Shown piece by piece: positions 5,752 to 7,842 of a stretch of 7,842 bases of DNA (positions are counted from its first letter, which is position 1; every line of letters begins with the position of its first letter). The notes under the pieces were generated by a model, which saw nothing but the letters and a program-made list of their open reading frames with translations, had not been told where the DNA came from and searched no databases. Made by a program: the position numbers and the translations under genes. This DNA is from Pseudobdellovibrionaceae bacterium (lineage in GTDB: Bacteria; Bdellovibrionota; Bdellovibrionia; Bdellovibrionales; JAMPXM01), in assembly GCA_913774795.1 (NCBI GenBank), contig CAJYIL010000187.1, positions 1 to 7,842 on the forward strand. Reading direction: 5' to 3'.

Positions 5752-6381
5752 ATGATCGCTCAGCGCCCTCCCAAAATCGTTCTGACCGGTGGCCCCAGTG
5801 GCGGCAAAACGACCCTCGCAAACGCCATTCAAAAAGAGTTCGCCTCTCACGTCATGGTCGTGCCAGAGGCGGCTTCAATCGTTTTCGGCGGCGGTTGGCC
5901 TCGCCGAAAAACGGTGATGGGTGTTCAACAACAGCAAAAGGCGATCTTTCTCCTCCAGCGGGAACTCGAGCACCTTCTCGTGAGTGAAAATCCCGACCGC
6001 CTGATCGTTTGCGATCGCGGCTCACTTGACGGCGTGGCTTACTGGCCGGGCCCAGGGCCGGCCAGCGATTTCTTGGCGGCCGTCGGCTCTTCGTTTGAAG
6101 ACGAAGTCGCTCGCTACGATTGGATCATCCATCTCGATACGGCGCCCGCTTCGTTTTATGATTTGACCAATCCGCTCCGTAACGAATCGTTCGAAGAGGC
6201 CTGGAAGCTCAACGAGCGTGTGCTGCAAGCGTGGTCGACGCACCCTCAGCGATTCGTAATCGGCAATCATGAGGGCGGTCACTTCTTCGAAAAGCTTCAG
6301 AGCGCGATGACCGTGATCGAGAAGATTATCGAAGGCCGCTCGTACCAAGAGATTCAATCGCTCTTGGTTTCTGATCCTTAG
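5752..6381 (+). CDS. AAA_28-type P-loop NTPase/kinase-like protein
   Basis: This 209-residue protein has a classic Walker A loop near its start: G13-G-P-S-G-G-K19-T-T after the strand KIVLT. The second strand and helix, VVPEAASIVFGGGWPRR, and the block LIVCDRGSLDGVAYW (D88-R-G) resemble the AAA_28 group, which includes the nicotinamide-riboside kinase domain of NadR and the NTPase part of TTD14. YDWIIHLDTAP is a kinase-like nucleotide-fold strand. The basic stretch RNESFEEAWKLNERVLQAW could be the lid. It binds ATP or GTP with fair certainty; the phosphate acceptor or partner is unknown. The fold is usually about 180-200 residues, so the protein is complete and single-domain, without the CYTH domain of TTD14. 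The gene is 23 bp after ybhP and probably closes the operon. Its TAG stop overlaps the stop of the convergent gene. Confidence 0.75.
   Translation: MIAQRPPKIVLTGGPSGGKTTLANAIQKEFASHVMVVPEAASIVFGGGWPRRKTVMGVQQQQKAIFLLQRELEHLLVSENPDRLIVCDRGSLDGVAYWPGPGPASDFLAAVGSSFEDEVARYDWIIHLDTAPASFYDLTNPLRNESFEEAWKLNERVLQAWSTHPQRFVIGNHEGGHFFEKLQSAMTVIEKIIEGRSYQEIQSLLVSDP
6042..6065 (+). repeat. GC-rich 8-bp inverted repeat in the NTPase gene
   Basis: CTGGCCGG (6042-6049) and CCGGCCAG (6058-6065) are perfect reverse complements around an 8-base loop, encoding the WPGPGPAS loop after the DRG motif. The stem is seven-eighths G-C or better and would be very stable in mRNA. It may simply reflect the glycine/proline-rich codons. 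Confidence 0.45.
6344..6368. terminator. Hairpin at the convergent gene junction, possible weak terminator
   Basis: ACCAAGAG (6344-6351) and CTCTTGGT (6361-6368) form a perfect 8-bp stem with a 9-base loop. It lies in the last codons of the plus-strand NTPase gene, and ten bases past the stop of the minus-strand gene. Only a short T-run follows on the plus strand and none on the minus strand, so it is at best a weak or factor-aided terminator. It could also protect the 3' end of the minus-strand transcript. Confidence 0.35.
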
Positions 6382-7061
6382 TTCGACTGCAAAAAAGCGA
6401 GCCGCATTTGCTCTTCGATCACGCGGCGAATATGCGCGGCGTTTTTGATTTGGACATCGACGGGTGAGGCGATGAAAGCGACGACTTCACGCAGAGCCGT
6501 CGCCCCTTCGAGCCCGCTCGGGAATCGATCGTGTAAGGCCTCGTGAATCATCAGCAGCGCCTGCCGGCGAGCATCGAACGCCTGCCAGGCTTCGAGGTCG
6601 ACTTCGACGAGCGCGCGTGAAAAAGCGAAGTAGCGAAAGCCGATTTGCCGCAACTCGCAGCCGGGCTTTAATTCGAGCGCAAGAGGAAGAAAATCAAAAG
6701 ACGGCGCAAGCCCATCGCGCAAGACCGGTCTCAGGTTAGTGGCAGAGGCGAAATTTTCGCGAAAGGCCGTCACGCCTGTCGTGGCTTCGAACGCAGATTG
6801 AAGGGCGTGAATTTCATCGGTGTAAGAGGTCTCAAACGACATGAAATCGAAGCGCTCGCCGCGAGCTTGCAAGCCTTCGACGAGATCGAGAAGTTCAAAC
6901 GTGCGACTCCCGCTCGGTGAGGTACAAACGACCCCGTGACCTCCGTCACCCACTCCGGTCGCTCCGCCCGCCACCATCACTTCGGCGGCGCGAGATATAT
7001 TGCAAATTGTTAGGATCACGACCATCAACACGATTTGTTTCATGGCTTGACGTGATCGCAT
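6378..7061 (-). CDS. Exported HExxH-containing protein of unknown function
   Basis: Counted from ATG 7061, this is a 227-residue protein with a Sec signal peptide: basic RSRQAMK, a hydrophobic VLMVVILTI core, and likely cleavage after ISRA-25. The mature part opens with GDGGHGVVC (38-46), followed by RTFELLDLVEG (53-63). A GxGG..VVC...ELLD start is a pattern I recall from many Bdellovibrio exported proteins of unknown role. Near the C-terminus is LLMIHEALHD (169-178), whose H173-E-x-x-H177 preceded by hydrophobic residues matches the zinc-metallopeptidase helix. No third ligand is obvious, so peptidase activity is unproven. C46 and C135 could form a disulfide. ATG 7061 has AGG six bases upstream; ATG 7043 (221 residues, shorter signal) is an equal alternative, and TTG 7106 is unlikely. 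Its TAA overlaps the stop of the convergent gene, and it diverges from the downstream regulator. Confidence 0.65.
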   Translation of the reverse strand: MRSRQAMKQIVLMVVILTICNISRAAEVMVAGGATGVGDGGHGVVCTSPSGSRTFELLDLVEGLQARGERFDFMSFETSYTDEIHALQSAFEATTGVTAFRENFASATNLRPVLRDGLAPSFDFLPLALELKPGCELRQIGFRYFAFSRALVEVDLEAWQAFDARRQALLMIHEALHDRFPSGLEGATALREVVAFIASPVDVQIKNAAHIRRVIEEQMRLAFLQSN

Positions 7062-7132
7062 CCTGAGCCTGTAAAGGTCAAAGCCTGAATAACGTTGACG
7101 AGCCAATTCGTCGCTTGATCTAAATCCGCCTG
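7062..7132. promoter_or_regulatory. Divergent intergenic region with a possible plus-strand promoter
   Basis: These 71 bases must hold both start regions. For the regulator, TTGACG (7095-7100) and TCTAAA (7119-7124) are 18 bp apart and match the sigma70 consensus at five and four of six positions. Transcription would begin at about 7131, giving little or no leader before ATG 7133, which also lacks a Shine-Dalgarno sequence. No convincing promoter is seen for the minus strand, and no clear operator palindrome. Confidence 0.35.
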
Positions 7133-7842
7133 ATGAACGTTTTTGCCGCCGACACCTTCAACGAGTTTCTTGGCTCACAATTCGATGACCGGCGCGCGCG
7201 CAATCCCCGCTACTCCCTTCGCGCGTTCGCGAAAAGCCTCGGTCTCAGCCACTCCCGACTCTCTGAAATTCTCAACGGCCAAACAATCTCGATGGTCTCG
7301 GCGCAATCGATTTGCGAAGTGTTAGGCTTGAGTGCGGCCGAAACGGGCTACCTCCTTGACCTCGTCAGAACTCGCAGCGGTCGTAACGAAAAACTGCGAA
7401 CCGAAGCCGCCGAACGCGTTGAGCTCAAGAAAACCCAGCGCGACTTTCAAACGAACAAGTCTGGCGACTTTCTGCTCTCCAAACCCACGCATGCGGCGCT
7501 CATCGAATTTTTAACCGGAACTTCGCTCTCACGACCCGAAATCGCGCAGCGCCTCAGAGTTTCTCTCACCGAGATCGAACGCGCGATCGATCAGCTGCAA
7601 ACGCACGGATTCATTCGTCGCGAGGGCGATCAGTGGTTGAAGGTGAGCGGCTACTTAAAATTTGAGAGCCCGGTCGCCTCCGAGCGCATCCGCGATTTTC
7701 ACCGATACGCGCTTGCGCGTGCGGCCGAAGGCCTTCAGCAGCCCATCGATCAACGCAAGTTCTTAACGTTTTTGATGACGATTCGGCCTGAATCAGTTGA
7801 AGCCGCTCGAGATGAGCTTGAGGCTTTCGCAGCTCAGTTTTC
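7133..7842 (+). CDS. TIGR02147/DUF4423-family regulator (3' end missing)
   Basis: The frame is open from ATG 7133 to the window end (236 residues seen); an in-frame TAA at 7121 makes this the first possible ATG. Residues 28-78 (YSLRAFAKSLGLSHSRLSEILNG...LGLSAAETGYLLDLV) form an N-terminal HTH-like helical unit typical of TIGR02147 proteins. After a basic linker, residues 118-172 form a winged helix (LSRPEIAQRLRVSLTEIERAIDQLQTHGFIRREG). Residues about 185-236 begin the DUF4423 C-terminal helical domain. Family members are usually about 270 residues, so perhaps 30-40 are missing. These are presumed transcriptional regulators, multiplied into paralogues in Bdellovibrionota and Fibrobacter. Targets are unknown; the divergently transcribed exported-protein gene is the obvious candidate. 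The start lacks a Shine-Dalgarno sequence. Family assignment is fairly sure; DNA binding is inferred. Confidence 0.8.
   Translation, partial: MNVFAADTFNEFLGSQFDDRRARNPRYSLRAFAKSLGLSHSRLSEILNGQTISMVSAQSICEVLGLSAAETGYLLDLVRTRSGRNEKLRTEAAERVELKKTQRDFQTNKSGDFLLSKPTHAALIEFLTGTSLSRPEIAQRLRVSLTEIERAIDQLQTHGFIRREGDQWLKVSGYLKFESPVASERIRDFHRYALARAAEGLQQPIDQRKFLTFLMTIRPESVEAARDELEAFAAQF

Noticed and set aside
6389..6412. GAGC/GCTC stem followed by six Ts on the minus strand, terminator-like
   Set aside because: The stem has only four pairs and the T-run is inside the last codons of the minus-strand gene, before its stop.
7104..7106. TTG 7106 as start of the exported protein
   Set aside because: It would put 21 extra residues ahead of a normal signal peptide, has no ribosome site and would intrude on the promoter space of the divergent gene.
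7143..7514. Two 60-residue plus-strand frames (7143-7325 and 7332-7514)
   Set aside because: Both are out-of-frame shadows of the TIGR02147 regulator that runs open from 7133.

Overview
The window looks like chromosomal DNA from a moderately GC-rich Gram-negative bacterium, most likely a member of the Bdellovibrionota (Bdellovibrio and relatives). Three things point there. The last gene is a TIGR02147/DUF4423-type regulator, a family concentrated in Bdellovibrionota and Fibrobacteres. The divergent gene next to it encodes an exported protein with a GDGG..VVC...ELLD pattern and an HExxH motif, which I associate with Bdellovibrio secreted proteins. There is also an outer-membrane-type lipoprotein. 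Several starts appear to be GTG or TTG. No RNA genes, CRISPR arrays, insertion sequences or prophage genes are visible.

Layout. Positions 1-608 hold the 3' part of an SDR-like, possibly FabV-type enoyl reductase. It is followed 14 bp later by a complete tRNase Z-like metallo-beta-lactamase protein (623-1465) that resembles the short plant-type enzymes. After a gap of about 110 bp comes a tightly packed plus-strand cluster: a tandem universal stress protein (1577-2545), a lipoprotein with one haem c site in a cytochrome c'/c556-like helical domain plus a helical repeat tail (2585-3772), a ClsB-type cardiolipin synthase whose GTG start overlaps the lipoprotein stop (3769-4968), a YbhP-type endonuclease/exonuclease/phosphatase-fold hydrolase (4976-5728), and a small AAA_28 P-loop NTPase (5752-6381). 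The cls-ybhP pair matches the clsB-ybhP order of Escherichia coli. The last plus-strand gene of the cluster meets the exported HExxH protein (7061-6378, minus strand) tail to tail, with the two stop codons overlapping. That gene diverges from the TIGR02147 regulator (7133 to the window end, incomplete).

How the genes may work together (inference). The central cluster combines a stress protein, a probable periplasm-facing redox lipoprotein, a phospholipid synthase and a probable phosphoesterase. This suggests an envelope or membrane-lipid maintenance unit that responds to stress. The regulator and the exported protein share a 71-bp intergenic region and may be co-regulated. The less usual items are the haem lipoprotein, its placement directly ahead of cls, a consensus TATAAT lying exactly where it would give a leaderless ybhP transcript, and several perfect hairpins inside or at the ends of coding regions.
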